DNA from: DAOPZC01 sp035353175 | GTDB taxonomy: Bacteria > Verrucomicrobiota > Kiritimatiellia > RFP12 > UBA1067 | Length of the DNA stretch: 64,000 nt | Assembly: GCA_035353175.1 (NCBI GenBank) | Contig: DAOPZC010000014.1 | Coordinates: 16,390-80,389 of the forward strand | Direction: 5' to 3' | Part shown: piece after piece, positions 51,189 to 59,715 of the stretch | How positions within the stretch are numbered: position 1 is the first letter of the stretch | How the letters are laid out: every line of letters begins with the position of its first letter | The notes under the pieces: model-generated | Told to the model about the DNA's origin: nothing | Seen by the model: only the letters and a program-made list of their open reading frames with translations | Databases searched by the model: none | Translations under genes and position numbers: made by a program

Positions 51189-53249
51189 TCAGCGTTTCTT
51201 ATAAAACACCAATTGGAACGATCGCGGCGCAAGTTTGACGACCCAGTTTTCCAGCTCGGCACCTGTGACGCTCTTTTTCGAGCCGCCGTAACAGTCGACC
51301 TGATAAGTCGCCCCGGATTCGATTCCGCTGAGCTTGAACGTGCGGGTGTCTTCCGGCGCGGCGCCGCGCCGGAAGAAGATCGCGAAGCCCGCGTTCAAAT
51401 CCGGCCGGCCGCATTGCCACGCGCACCAGACATCGTCGCCGACGCCGGTTTCGTCAGTCAGCGGATAGAAGTCGCCCATATAAAAGGGGCGCATGCGGAT
51501 CGCGACGTCGAAGACCTTCTTAAACCATGCGGTCTCGCTGTCGGCGAACGTGCGCCGGACGATGCCGCCGTCGAAGTCGGATGGCGTGATGACGGTTCCC
51601 GACGAGATGATGCTGAAAGCGGCGTAGTCGTCGCCGATCGGCACGCAGTTGAACTCGCAGCCTTGGAAGGGCAGATACGGCATCAGGTTGAGCGTCCCGC
51701 TCTGCCCGAGGATGAACGCCGTGTCGCCCGGCTTGCGTCCAACATAGTAATCGCTGCGGCAGTAGACGTGGGCACGGGAAATCATTTCGAGATCGATGCG
51801 CCGCCCGCCGGATGCGCAGTTCTCTTGGAGAATGCCTGGGAAACTCGCCCGCATGTCATCCAGAAACTTGTACAAGCCGGCGATGTGTTTGGCCTCGGCG
51901 ATGCCGACCCGATCCGGCGGGTCCATGCCGCGCCAAACGGGGCCAGGGTCCATATTGAAGTCCTGACGGTAGACGTCGATTTTGTGTTTCTCGATGACTC
52001 CGTAGACCGTATCCTGAATCCACTTGAAAGCCCCGGGGTTGCCGTAATCGACGAGCTGCCCGCGCCGGTAATCCGGATGCGTCTGCAAGATCGGCGCGGT
52101 GTCGGTCATGCGCTCTGGCTCGAACCAGAGCAGTAATTTCATACCCGCCTTGTGGACCGCGTCGGCGATCGGCAGCAGGTCGCCGCTCGGGTGCGTGGTC
52201 GTGTTGACCCGCCAGTCGCCGACGTACTTCCACCAGCTCGGCCCGCAGTTGCCGTACGGCTCGTCCTCGTGCGGAGCGCCGCACCAGCCGGCGTCGATCC
52301 AGTAGGTATCGAACGGCATCCGGTTGTCGACGCAGTACTTCAGGACGTCGGCCATCATCTGCGGCGTCTTGTTCCCGCCTCCCGACGCGACCGCCAGAAT
52401 CGGCGGGATGATCTGCCCCTTGGAATCGCGCGGAACTTTGTTCTCCAGCATGAACCGGTGGACGAGCGTCTTGAACTCCCGCCGCGTCTGGTTTTTGCGG
52501 GCAAAGACGAGAACGGACGGCTGGAGGATCGTCTCGCCGGGCAGGAGCCGGAAGTGGGTGCGCGCCATGCCGATCTCGACATTCACCGACCGCCCGTCGT
52601 TTGCGAAGCGCGCCTTCCACGAGCCTGTCCAGCCGACTGCGAACAGGTAGCCGTTCCGGTCGTCGAGGTCCAGCTCGAAAAACGGAATGTAGTCGTTCGA
52701 CGACCGCCCGCAGTCCGTCGTCAAGACCCGCTCTTTTCCGGCTTCGATCGCGAAGGCTTCCGGGACGAAATCCGTCGCTTTGCAGGTCGACCCGCGCAGG
52801 ACATTCAGAACCACGGCCTTGCCCGCTTCCGTCGTGTCGACGGAGAACGCCAGCGAGCGGAAGTTAGAGACAATCCCCGTCTGTTTTTTCTCGGACAGGT
52901 TCGTCAAACATACGGCATATTCCTCCGCGGGGACTGACTTGTAGCGTTTGCCATCCACGCGGATTTGCAGCGTCCCGTCTGCGGCCGTCATTGTGCGCGC
53001 CCCGGCGGCATAGTACGCATGTCGAGCCTGCGAACCGTGTTCCTCCGTTGTAAAACACGAGCCCGCGTTCTGCGCCGGCATCCCGTCATAATCGAACGCG
53101 GGGCCGCAGGCCTTCAGACGATTGGCCTGCACGTGGACGCAGGCTTGAAAAACCAATGCCGCCAGAAAGGGGAACACCAGCTTGAATCGCTTCATGCGGC
53201 TCCGGAAGAATCGCGGTGCTCTTTTTGTTTCGCTAGTGAATCCGTTCAT
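51189..53249 (-). CDS. GH36-like alpha-galactosidase, second copy
   Basis: 686 residues from the ATG at 53249, just after AAGGGGGT; an ATG 18 codons later (M-K-R-F-K-L-V) would give a more standard signal peptide. The GH36 site is complete: nucleophile D430 in V-Y-R-Q-D-F-N-M, C-A-S-G-G-R-R-I-D, and acid/base D500 in C-R-S-D-Y-Y. W-F-E-P-E-R-M upstream is the usual barrel strand. It should hydrolyse alpha-galactosides by retention; related GH36 members include N-acetylgalactosaminidases. It is the last gene of the second reverse operon, 11 nt after the GH2 gene, and convergent with the XylR-like gene. Confidence 0.88.
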   Translation of the reverse strand: MNGFTSETKRAPRFFRSRMKRFKLVFPFLAALVFQACVHVQANRLKACGPAFDYDGMPAQNAGSCFTTEEHGSQARHAYYAAGARTMTAADGTLQIRVDGKRYKSVPAEEYAVCLTNLSEKKQTGIVSNFRSLAFSVDTTEAGKAVVLNVLRGSTCKATDFVPEAFAIEAGKERVLTTDCGRSSNDYIPFFELDLDDRNGYLFAVGWTGSWKARFANDGRSVNVEIGMARTHFRLLPGETILQPSVLVFARKNQTRREFKTLVHRFMLENKVPRDSKGQIIPPILAVASGGGNKTPQMMADVLKYCVDNRMPFDTYWIDAGWCGAPHEDEPYGNCGPSWWKYVGDWRVNTTTHPSGDLLPIADAVHKAGMKLLLWFEPERMTDTAPILQTHPDYRRGQLVDYGNPGAFKWIQDTVYGVIEKHKIDVYRQDFNMDPGPVWRGMDPPDRVGIAEAKHIAGLYKFLDDMRASFPGILQENCASGGRRIDLEMISRAHVYCRSDYYVGRKPGDTAFILGQSGTLNLMPYLPFQGCEFNCVPIGDDYAAFSIISSGTVITPSDFDGGIVRRTFADSETAWFKKVFDVAIRMRPFYMGDFYPLTDETGVGDDVWCAWQCGRPDLNAGFAIFFRRGAAPEDTRTFKLSGIESGATYQVDCYGGSKKSVTGAELENWVVKLAPRSFQLVFYKKR

Positions 53250-53260
53250 TTTTACCCCCT

Positions 53261-56239
53261 TCAATATCCCATTTTGGCCTGTTGTTCCCCAAAGTCCGGC
53301 GGCAATTCCGCAAGCGGTTTGGCGGCGTCGGACGAAGCGTAGCGGAGCATGTTGCGGAGCAGCCGTTCGGCCACGGGATCCTGCCCCAACTGCTCGACGA
53401 TCCAAAGCGTGTTCAGCACGATCCGGCCCGCGCCCACGCGATAGACCGCCACGAGCACGCCCGCGTCGTAGCCGAACGAGGCGTCGATGCTCGCCGCGGC
53501 GAGTTCGGCGGGCGCATCAAGCCCCGCCCACCGGGTGTCCGAAATCACATTCCGATAGAACGTGTAATCCATCAGGCCGCCCGACGGCAAGCTTTCGAAG
53601 ATCGGGTGCCGCTTGGCCCAGTGGTCGTGCCGGTAAAGCCAATCGTGATGCCATCGCCCCCCGCCGAGCGTTCCCTTGTTGGCCAGCGGCACCCGCGCCA
53701 CCGCGTTGGTCGCGCTCTTGAAGACCTCGGGCGAGAGGAATATGGCCGTCGAGCCTTGGGCAATGTGCCGGAGCAGCCCGCGCCAGGCGGCATCGCCGGC
53801 GGCGGGTTTGCGCCCGACGAGGATGACCTCGCGCCGAACCGCGTTGTCCAACGGGAGCGGATGCGTCTTGAACCCATGATCGGCCAGCCACTTGGCGAGC
53901 GCCGGATCGTCGCCCCACAGCGCCACGTCCGCATCCACCGCGGGCATCTCGCCCGGGTCCGTCACATAAAACTCGGCGTTCCCTCCCGCCGCCGCACCGC
54001 CTTTTTGGAACGTGGCCAGAAACCGATATTTCCCGGTCGGCCCGTCGACGGCGACCTCTTCCCCGAAAACCGGAATGGCCAGCGGGGTCTCCGGCTGGGC
54101 GGCGGGATCTTGAATCGTTGCCGTGCGGACCGTGTCGAGCACGCTGCGCCCGTCGGGGCCGACGATCTGGAGCCGGACCGGATAGTCGCCCGGCACGAGC
54201 GCGTCCTCGTTGGCCAGCACGGCGTCGAACCGCACCTTCGCGCCGCGGTACACATGCTTCGGCTCCGTGAACAGGCAGAGGCGCAAGGGGCTGAAGCCGT
54301 CGGACACGGCATCCGCCACACCGGGCTTCAGCTCGCGGAACTCGCAAGTCATCACGCCTTCGCCGCAGAAGCCGTGGTCGAAGGTCCCGCTCATGCTGTG
54401 CCCAACGCAAGACGGATTGGCGCGGAGGGCGTTGAGTCCTTCCAGCCGCATTCCGGCCATCTGGGCGACGCATAGCCGGAAATAGTCTTCGGGCGAGGCA
54501 AAGGTGTCGCCCATGTCCCAGCGCCGCCAATCGGACATGAACCGGTCGAGGAACCCGCGATAGAGCCGGGCGGCTTCGGAGTCCGCTTGACCGATCTGTT
54601 CGTAGTGCCGCACTTGGCGCGTCAGATCGACTGCGCCGCCGACGCCGTATTCCGAAATGAAGACCGGCCGCCCGGCTGGCGTGTCGCGCAGATTCCGAGT
54701 CTGTTTGTCGAGGTGCGGGTAGCGCTGATACGGATGCGAATCGCAGAGGGCGTCGCTCCATGCGTTTTCGCCGGGATTGCACAACGTGCCGAAGCCTTGG
54801 CGCGGCACTTTGTTGGCGGGGACGAACTGTTCCAAGCCGCTGTTGAGCAGCGTCAAGCGGGTGCCGTCGAGCGCGTTCACGTGCGGCAGCATGGCAACGG
54901 CGTGCCGGAAGATCGGACCGTCGCGCGTCTCGTTCAGCAGTCCCCAGATCACCACGCTCGGATGGTTCCGATCGCGGCTGATCATGCCGCGGACCGCCGT
55001 GTCGAACCGCTCCGCCATCTGCGGCGAATCGTCCCACTGCCAATTGGCGGCCGATTCCTCATAAACAAGCAGGCCGATTTCATCGCAGAGGTCAAGCTGG
55101 TAACGGCGAGGCACGGAGCCAAAGAAACGGATCATGTTAAAGCCCATCGTCTTGCTGTTCACCACGTCGCGGCGCAGCAGTCCGGGATCGTGCGGGATGC
55201 GGTATTCCGGCGCCGGCACCGTGTTGCCGGTATGCGAACACCGCAAAAAGATCCGCTTGCCATTCAGGCGGAACGCGCCGTCAGAAAACCGGAAATCGCG
55301 GAACCCGCAGCGCGTCGAAACCTCGTCGGCACCCTTGCTCCCGTCGGCCGCAACGCGGGCCGTCACGCGATAAAGGTACGGATCGCTCAAGCTCCACAGG
55401 CGCGGCTGACCCGCTTTCAAAACCGTCTCAACCCGCGTGTCGCCCGGCGCGAAGGTCTGCGCGATGTCGGTCGCGGCCAACGTGTTGCCTGACGCGGCCG
55501 GCGCGAGTGCGACCTGCAAACGTCCCGCCGCTTTTTCGCCGGCGTTGCGCACCGTCGCCAACACACGAATCTCGCCGGTTTTCCAGTCCGGCCGTACGCG
55601 GAGATCGTCAAGCCGGATCGCGGGGTAAACGAGCAGTTCGACGGAATCGATCAGCCCGCCGCACTGGTATTCACCGCCGGGCGGCGGCGAGCAGGCACGC
55701 CCCCGCTGGGGCACGTTCAATCGGGTCATGCCGTCGACGGGCTCGTCGCCCGGACACACCACGCGGACGGCGATCCGGTTGCTTGCGCCCGGCTGGGCCG
55801 CCTCCGTCACATCGAAGGTGAACACCTCCTCGCCACCCTCGTGCCGTCCCACGTGAACACCGTTCACCCACACGTCGGCCAAATAGTCGACCTGCCAGAA
55901 GCGGAGCACGTAACGGCCGTCCGCTTCGGGGTTAACGGGAAAAACCACATCGCGCCAATACCACGCCGCGCCATGGCATCCCGGCCACACCTCCTGATAG
56001 ACGCCCGGCACGCGGACCTGCTTCGCCTCGGGCTGCGCCGCCCGCCACCACTTCTCATCGCGGCCAACGTTGGCCGGATCGACAGCCACGCGCCACTCGG
56101 CGGGGCCGTCGAGTGAAACGACAGCCGCCGGCACAGGCGTGTTTTCGCCGCTGGCCGTCAGCGCCATGAGGATCACGGCCGCGGCCAGTCGCCCCACCAG
56201 ACCTACGCCGCGCTTAATCGTGTCCTTCTCCCTGATCAT
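53261..56239 (-). CDS. Secreted GH2 family beta-galactosidase-type enzyme
   Basis: 992 residues from the ATG at 56239, 10 nt after the upstream stop; an overlapping GTG at 56257 is possible. A signal anchor lies near 12-32. Standard GH2 order is visible: sugar-binding domain (Y-W-R-D-V-V-F, D-V-W-V-N-G-V-H-V-G), Ig-like domain, then TIM barrel with acid/base E437 in I-W-G-L-L-N-E-T and nucleophile E530 in P-V-F-I-S-E-Y-G. The C-terminal ~200 residues contain A-L-W-G-D-D-P-A-L-A-K-W-L, a Rossmann-like segment as in GH42 trimerisation domains. Substrate is a beta-galactoside, glucuronide or mannoside; the GH36 neighbours favour galactose-containing glycans. Confidence 0.9.
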   Translation of the reverse strand: MIREKDTIKRGVGLVGRLAAAVILMALTASGENTPVPAAVVSLDGPAEWRVAVDPANVGRDEKWWRAAQPEAKQVRVPGVYQEVWPGCHGAAWYWRDVVFPVNPEADGRYVLRFWQVDYLADVWVNGVHVGRHEGGEEVFTFDVTEAAQPGASNRIAVRVVCPGDEPVDGMTRLNVPQRGRACSPPPGGEYQCGGLIDSVELLVYPAIRLDDLRVRPDWKTGEIRVLATVRNAGEKAAGRLQVALAPAASGNTLAATDIAQTFAPGDTRVETVLKAGQPRLWSLSDPYLYRVTARVAADGSKGADEVSTRCGFRDFRFSDGAFRLNGKRIFLRCSHTGNTVPAPEYRIPHDPGLLRRDVVNSKTMGFNMIRFFGSVPRRYQLDLCDEIGLLVYEESAANWQWDDSPQMAERFDTAVRGMISRDRNHPSVVIWGLLNETRDGPIFRHAVAMLPHVNALDGTRLTLLNSGLEQFVPANKVPRQGFGTLCNPGENAWSDALCDSHPYQRYPHLDKQTRNLRDTPAGRPVFISEYGVGGAVDLTRQVRHYEQIGQADSEAARLYRGFLDRFMSDWRRWDMGDTFASPEDYFRLCVAQMAGMRLEGLNALRANPSCVGHSMSGTFDHGFCGEGVMTCEFRELKPGVADAVSDGFSPLRLCLFTEPKHVYRGAKVRFDAVLANEDALVPGDYPVRLQIVGPDGRSVLDTVRTATIQDPAAQPETPLAIPVFGEEVAVDGPTGKYRFLATFQKGGAAAGGNAEFYVTDPGEMPAVDADVALWGDDPALAKWLADHGFKTHPLPLDNAVRREVILVGRKPAAGDAAWRGLLRHIAQGSTAIFLSPEVFKSATNAVARVPLANKGTLGGGRWHHDWLYRHDHWAKRHPIFESLPSGGLMDYTFYRNVISDTRWAGLDAPAELAAASIDASFGYDAGVLVAVYRVGAGRIVLNTLWIVEQLGQDPVAERLLRNMLRYASSDAAKPLAELPPDFGEQQAKMGY

Positions 56240-56249
56240 GTGTCGCTCA

Positions 56250-58430
56250 TTATTCACGTCCGCATCCGCCTTTCACGCGCCGGTACATGATGACCGCCGC
56301 GCCGGGTCTCGCGTTGATCTCCACGGCCAGCCCTTTTTTAAGGAGGTCTTCGCCGGAGATTTTCACCGAGCCTTGCACATCGAAATTCGTGACCTCGTAT
56401 TGTCCTTCGGGGTCGAGTCCTTTGAGCTGGAAAATCTTTGCCCGCCCGGGGCAATCGGCGCGCCGGAACGCCTGCACCACGCCGTCGCCCTGTTCCGGCC
56501 GATTGAATTGCCAGCCGATCCATTGGTCGGATTTCAAACTGTAAGGCGTCTGCGGATAGTAGTCGCCCTGCAACATGACCGGCGCGATCTTCCGACACTC
56601 GGCGTAGGCATATTTCTGGGCTTGGGCGTTCTCCGGCGTCAATCGCCCCATGCCGAAAGACGGCAGATAGAAACTGCGGCAGGCGTATGCGTCATACGAA
56701 TAAACCCCGGTTCCTTGAAAAGGCAGCCACGACGAAAGACCGTAGGTGTGCCCCTGATTGCCCTCGACGACGCCTTCCATTTTGGGGAACTGGAAGTCGC
56801 TGCGCAGCAGCGGGACGGCCCGGCGCATCGTCTCCAGATCGTTGCGGCGTCCGCCCGAAGCGCAGGAGTCGATCCGGAGGCCGGGATGGCGGCGGCGCAG
56901 CTCGTCCCAAAACGCCAGATGTCCCTGCACGTAGAGGTTCTCGGTCATACCCTGGCGGTCAGGCGCGTCGTTGCGGCGCCAAGCGGGTAGCGGTCCGCCG
57001 CCGTTCATGTCTTCGCGGTACCAATCGATCCCCTGGGAAGCGATCAGGCCGCTCACGTGTTCGGTTAGCCAGCGCCGGGCCGCCGGATTGCCCTCGTCGA
57101 GCAACGCGCCGTGCGACGTTCCGGGCAGCAGCCATTCGGGGTGGTTCCTGCCCAGCCACGAATTCGGATCGCCCACGCGCTCCGGTTCGAACCACAGGAC
57201 GAACTGCAGGCCTTGGGCATGAATCCAATCCGAAAAAGGTTTGAACCCGTTCGGGAACTTCACCGGATCAATCTCCCATGTGCCGGAGTTGAGCCAGATC
57301 ATGCCGGGCTCGTGAAACGGTCCGTCGCCCGCCTTGAACCAGACCGACGCCCGTGACCCGCCGGCATCGCGCCAACAAAGATCGACATGGATTCCCGCAT
57401 CGAGGAACGACTTGACGTACGCCGTGTCTTGCGCGGTTCCGCCCACCTGAATCTGGGCGACTGCGGACTGGGGCTGCCCTTGCGTCCGAGGCAGGTTGTA
57501 CGCGAGATACCAGCGCCGCCAGAGGTTCTGAGCCGCGACGACATCCGCCCCCTGCCAAAAGAGCAGGGCGGTCAAAGGCGTGCGGATCTCTTCTCCGGGT
57601 TTGAGACGCAGCCGGGTGAGTTCCTGCCCAGCCTTGATGCGCAAACCGGTCTGGGCGTCGCGCACAAACGAACAGGCCCACTGTCCCGGCCACCCCACCG
57701 CTACGATGACTCCACCGTCCGGCCCCTGAAGATTGAAATAAGGCCACCCCCTGGGTCCGTCGCAGGATTTTCCCGAATGCGCAGGAGGCGCGAACTTCTC
57801 CACGGCATTGGTCCCGAGCGTCAGGCCATAGGGCGCGAAACTTTCCGCCTTGCAGAAATCCCCTTTGATGCCGTGGAGAACGAACTCGCCCTGTTGCGCG
57901 TCGCGTTCGAGACGCATGTCCAGCCCTTGAATCTCCGTCAGCAACGCCGTGTCGGTCGTGCCCGTGTTTTTCAGATAGACCGTCCACTCGACGACGGGAT
58001 AGTCCGCATACGTCACGGCCGCACACCGCACTTCCAGCGGGGTCCGGCTGTCCGTCCACCGCATCACATACCGCGTGCGCACCGAATCGAGTCTCGTGGC
58101 TTGACAGGACCGCGTCCAATCGGGCAGCAGCCTTTCCGAAGTCTGGCCGTCATAGACGAAGGAGAACGGCAATGCCGCTTGGGCACCCCAGAAACGGGCC
58201 TTGACCCATTTGTCCATGGCCTGTGTCGACGGAGAGTCTAACGGGGCAAACAAAGAGCACCCCGTGATTCCTATCGACAGGCCGCAGCTCAGAAGAAAGG
58301 GGATGACCCATCCAGGGCCGAACCGATTGTCTGAGGACGGTACGACAACGCCGGACACGGCGGGTTGGTGCGTCGGCTTTGGCGGGCAGAATGGGACCGG
58401 AGAAGGCCCTCTACGCGTAAAAAATTGCAT
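56250..58430 (-). CDS. GH36-like alpha-galactosidase, first copy, predicted lipoprotein
   Basis: 726 residues from the ATG at 58430. A basic/proline-rich ~40-residue stretch precedes a hydrophobic segment and a lipobox I-T-G-C, so the enzyme may be anchored to the membrane despite an unusually long n-region. Catalytic residues are nucleophile D474 in W-Y-R-E-D-M-N-G and acid/base D545 in L-L-R-S-D-F-Q-F; C-A-S-G-G-R-R-N-D and W-F-E-P-E-R-V are also conserved. It shares layout with the copy at 51189-53249 but has diverged. It is the first gene of the GH36-GH2-GH36 operon and divergent from the PocR-AraC regulator. Confidence 0.87.
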   Translation of the reverse strand: MQFFTRRGPSPVPFCPPKPTHQPAVSGVVVPSSDNRFGPGWVIPFLLSCGLSIGITGCSLFAPLDSPSTQAMDKWVKARFWGAQAALPFSFVYDGQTSERLLPDWTRSCQATRLDSVRTRYVMRWTDSRTPLEVRCAAVTYADYPVVEWTVYLKNTGTTDTALLTEIQGLDMRLERDAQQGEFVLHGIKGDFCKAESFAPYGLTLGTNAVEKFAPPAHSGKSCDGPRGWPYFNLQGPDGGVIVAVGWPGQWACSFVRDAQTGLRIKAGQELTRLRLKPGEEIRTPLTALLFWQGADVVAAQNLWRRWYLAYNLPRTQGQPQSAVAQIQVGGTAQDTAYVKSFLDAGIHVDLCWRDAGGSRASVWFKAGDGPFHEPGMIWLNSGTWEIDPVKFPNGFKPFSDWIHAQGLQFVLWFEPERVGDPNSWLGRNHPEWLLPGTSHGALLDEGNPAARRWLTEHVSGLIASQGIDWYREDMNGGGPLPAWRRNDAPDRQGMTENLYVQGHLAFWDELRRRHPGLRIDSCASGGRRNDLETMRRAVPLLRSDFQFPKMEGVVEGNQGHTYGLSSWLPFQGTGVYSYDAYACRSFYLPSFGMGRLTPENAQAQKYAYAECRKIAPVMLQGDYYPQTPYSLKSDQWIGWQFNRPEQGDGVVQAFRRADCPGRAKIFQLKGLDPEGQYEVTNFDVQGSVKISGEDLLKKGLAVEINARPGAAVIMYRRVKGGCGRE

Positions 58431-58516
58431 CAGAGCACCCACCTGCCGGCGAGACGCGTTGTGGAGGAGATGGGGATCATGGTCATTCCGTTCTTCATTT
58501 CTTTGATGAAGGCTCG

Positions 58517-58597
58517 TTAACGAATGAGAACGACTCCGCTGCCGGTCACTCGGAAGTCTCTGAACGAACAGTCGCACACCGCGGTCGGATCTGCCAT
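58517..58597 (-). CDS. Possible 26-residue leader peptide upstream of the GH36-GH2 operon
   Basis: An ATG with a strong ribosome binding site (AGAGGGG, 6-nt spacing) opens a frame of 26 codons, M-A-D-P-T-A-V-C-D-C-S-F to V-V-L-I-R, ending 86 nt before the GH36 start. It lies in the 318-nt divergent gap (58431-58748). A second short frame (58498 to 58430) ends with its TGA overlapping the GH36 ATG. Both may be leader ORFs or chance; the protein has no known relative. Confidence 0.3.
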   Translation of the reverse strand: MADPTAVCDCSFRDFRVTGSGVVLIR

Positions 58598-58702
58598 CGC
58601 TTTCCCCTCTGTTTGGATGTCACCTCGTGATGAATCGCTATTCCATTTAGCGTTACCATAGCCCATCGACCATGATTCCGCTTCTCTTTTTTTTCGGATT
58701 CG

Positions 58703-58731
58703 TTTACATTTCTTTCGATTGATCCCATAAA
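58703..58731 (+). promoter_or_regulatory. Sigma-70-type promoter of the PocR-AraC gene
   Basis: TTTACA (58703-58708) and CATAAA (58726-58731) are 17 nt apart, 5 of 6 and 4 of 6 to consensus. The start codon is only 17 nt past the -10, so the transcript leader would be about 10 nt with no clear ribosome binding site. Confidence 0.42.
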
Positions 58732-58748
58732 TTTCGACATTAGAACCT

Positions 58749-59639
58749 ATGGTCAAAAGCAACGACGACTTCGAGAGCCTCGCCATCTCGCCCGAATTCG
58801 CGCGCTTCAGCGAATTGCTGGCCAAGCTGACAGGCGTGGCCATGTCCCTCCTTTCGCCGCAGGGCGAATACCGCGCCAGTTACCGTAACGGCAGGAAGAA
58901 CCCCCTCTGCCGGATCATCCGGTCATCGGCGCAGGGCGACGCCCGGTGTCACGCCTGCGACCTCGCGCACAGCCGAAAAGCGGGGTTGCGGGGCGGGGCG
59001 ATCCTCTACAGGTGCCACGCCGGTTTCTTCGACATGATCATCCCCCTCTTCGTTCAAGGCCGCCACGTGGCGAGCCTCTCGAGCGGCCAGATTCTCGCAG
59101 AACGTCCCACAGAAGCGGGGTTCGCCCAAATGCAGAAGCGGCTCGCTTGGCTGAAAGCCGATGCCGCAAAAGTGCGGAAAGCCTACTTCGCGGCCGTCTG
59201 CATGCCGAAGGCGAAAGCGCGATACATGATGAGCCTTCTGGAGACGTTCGCAGTCCAGCTCTGTGAAAGCCTTCACAAGATCCGAGAACTGGAGGCGCGC
59301 CTCGAACGCCATGAGTTGCGCAAAGCCAAGGAGTATGTGGCCGAGCATTTCGCGGAGCCGGAGCTCGGGCTCGCGGAAACCGCGGCGCGCGCGGGGCTGT
59401 CCCCCGCGCACTTTTCCCATGTTTTCCGCAAGGAGACCGGCATCCCGTTCACCCGGTACGTGCAGCAGGTGCGCCTGAGCCAGGCGAAACGCCTGCTCGC
59501 CGCCAGCGAGAACTCGGTCTCGGAGATCTGCTTCGCCTGCGGTTTCAATAGCCTGCCGCACTTCATCCGCGTCTTCAAGGCGCTCGAGAACACCACGCCG
59601 GGCCAGTTCCGCACTCTGGCGCATCGACAGGGTAAATGA
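58749..59639 (+). CDS. AraC-family regulator with PocR ligand-binding domain
   Basis: 296 residues. The N-terminal ~170 residues match the PocR domain, with its metal-binding-like cysteines C54, C67, C70 and C89 in P-L-C-R-I-I-R, R-C-H-A-C-D and Y-R-C-H-A-G-F, then I-P-L-F-V-Q-G-R-H-V-A and the following S-G-Q-I. The C-terminal ~100 residues are an AraC DNA-binding domain (L-S-P-A-H-F-S-H-V-F-R-K-E-T-G, V-S-E-I-C-F-A-C-G-F-N-S). PocR domains sense small hydrocarbon or sugar-like ligands. Its location divergent from the GH36-GH2-GH36 operon makes it the probable regulator of that operon, distinct from the XylR-like regulator. Confidence 0.93.
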   Translation: MVKSNDDFESLAISPEFARFSELLAKLTGVAMSLLSPQGEYRASYRNGRKNPLCRIIRSSAQGDARCHACDLAHSRKAGLRGGAILYRCHAGFFDMIIPLFVQGRHVASLSSGQILAERPTEAGFAQMQKRLAWLKADAAKVRKAYFAAVCMPKAKARYMMSLLETFAVQLCESLHKIRELEARLERHELRKAKEYVAEHFAEPELGLAETAARAGLSPAHFSHVFRKETGIPFTRYVQQVRLSQAKRLLAASENSVSEICFACGFNSLPHFIRVFKALENTTPGQFRTLAHRQGK

Positions 59640-59648
59640 CGCCGTTTT

Positions 59649-59684
59649 GACATGCGGGCGGCGGGGACTCCGCCCCTCCATGTC
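59649..59684. terminator. Hairpin between the regulator and the LamG gene
   Basis: GACATG (59649-59654) and CATGTC (59679-59684) enclose a second pairing of GGCGG with CCGCC around GGACT. It lies in the 76-nt gap of two convergent genes, 10 nt after the regulator stop. There is no T-run, so termination is possible but not certain. Confidence 0.5.
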
Positions 59685-59715
59685 TGGGCCTAGGCAGCGC
59701 GCCTAATCGCCTGCA

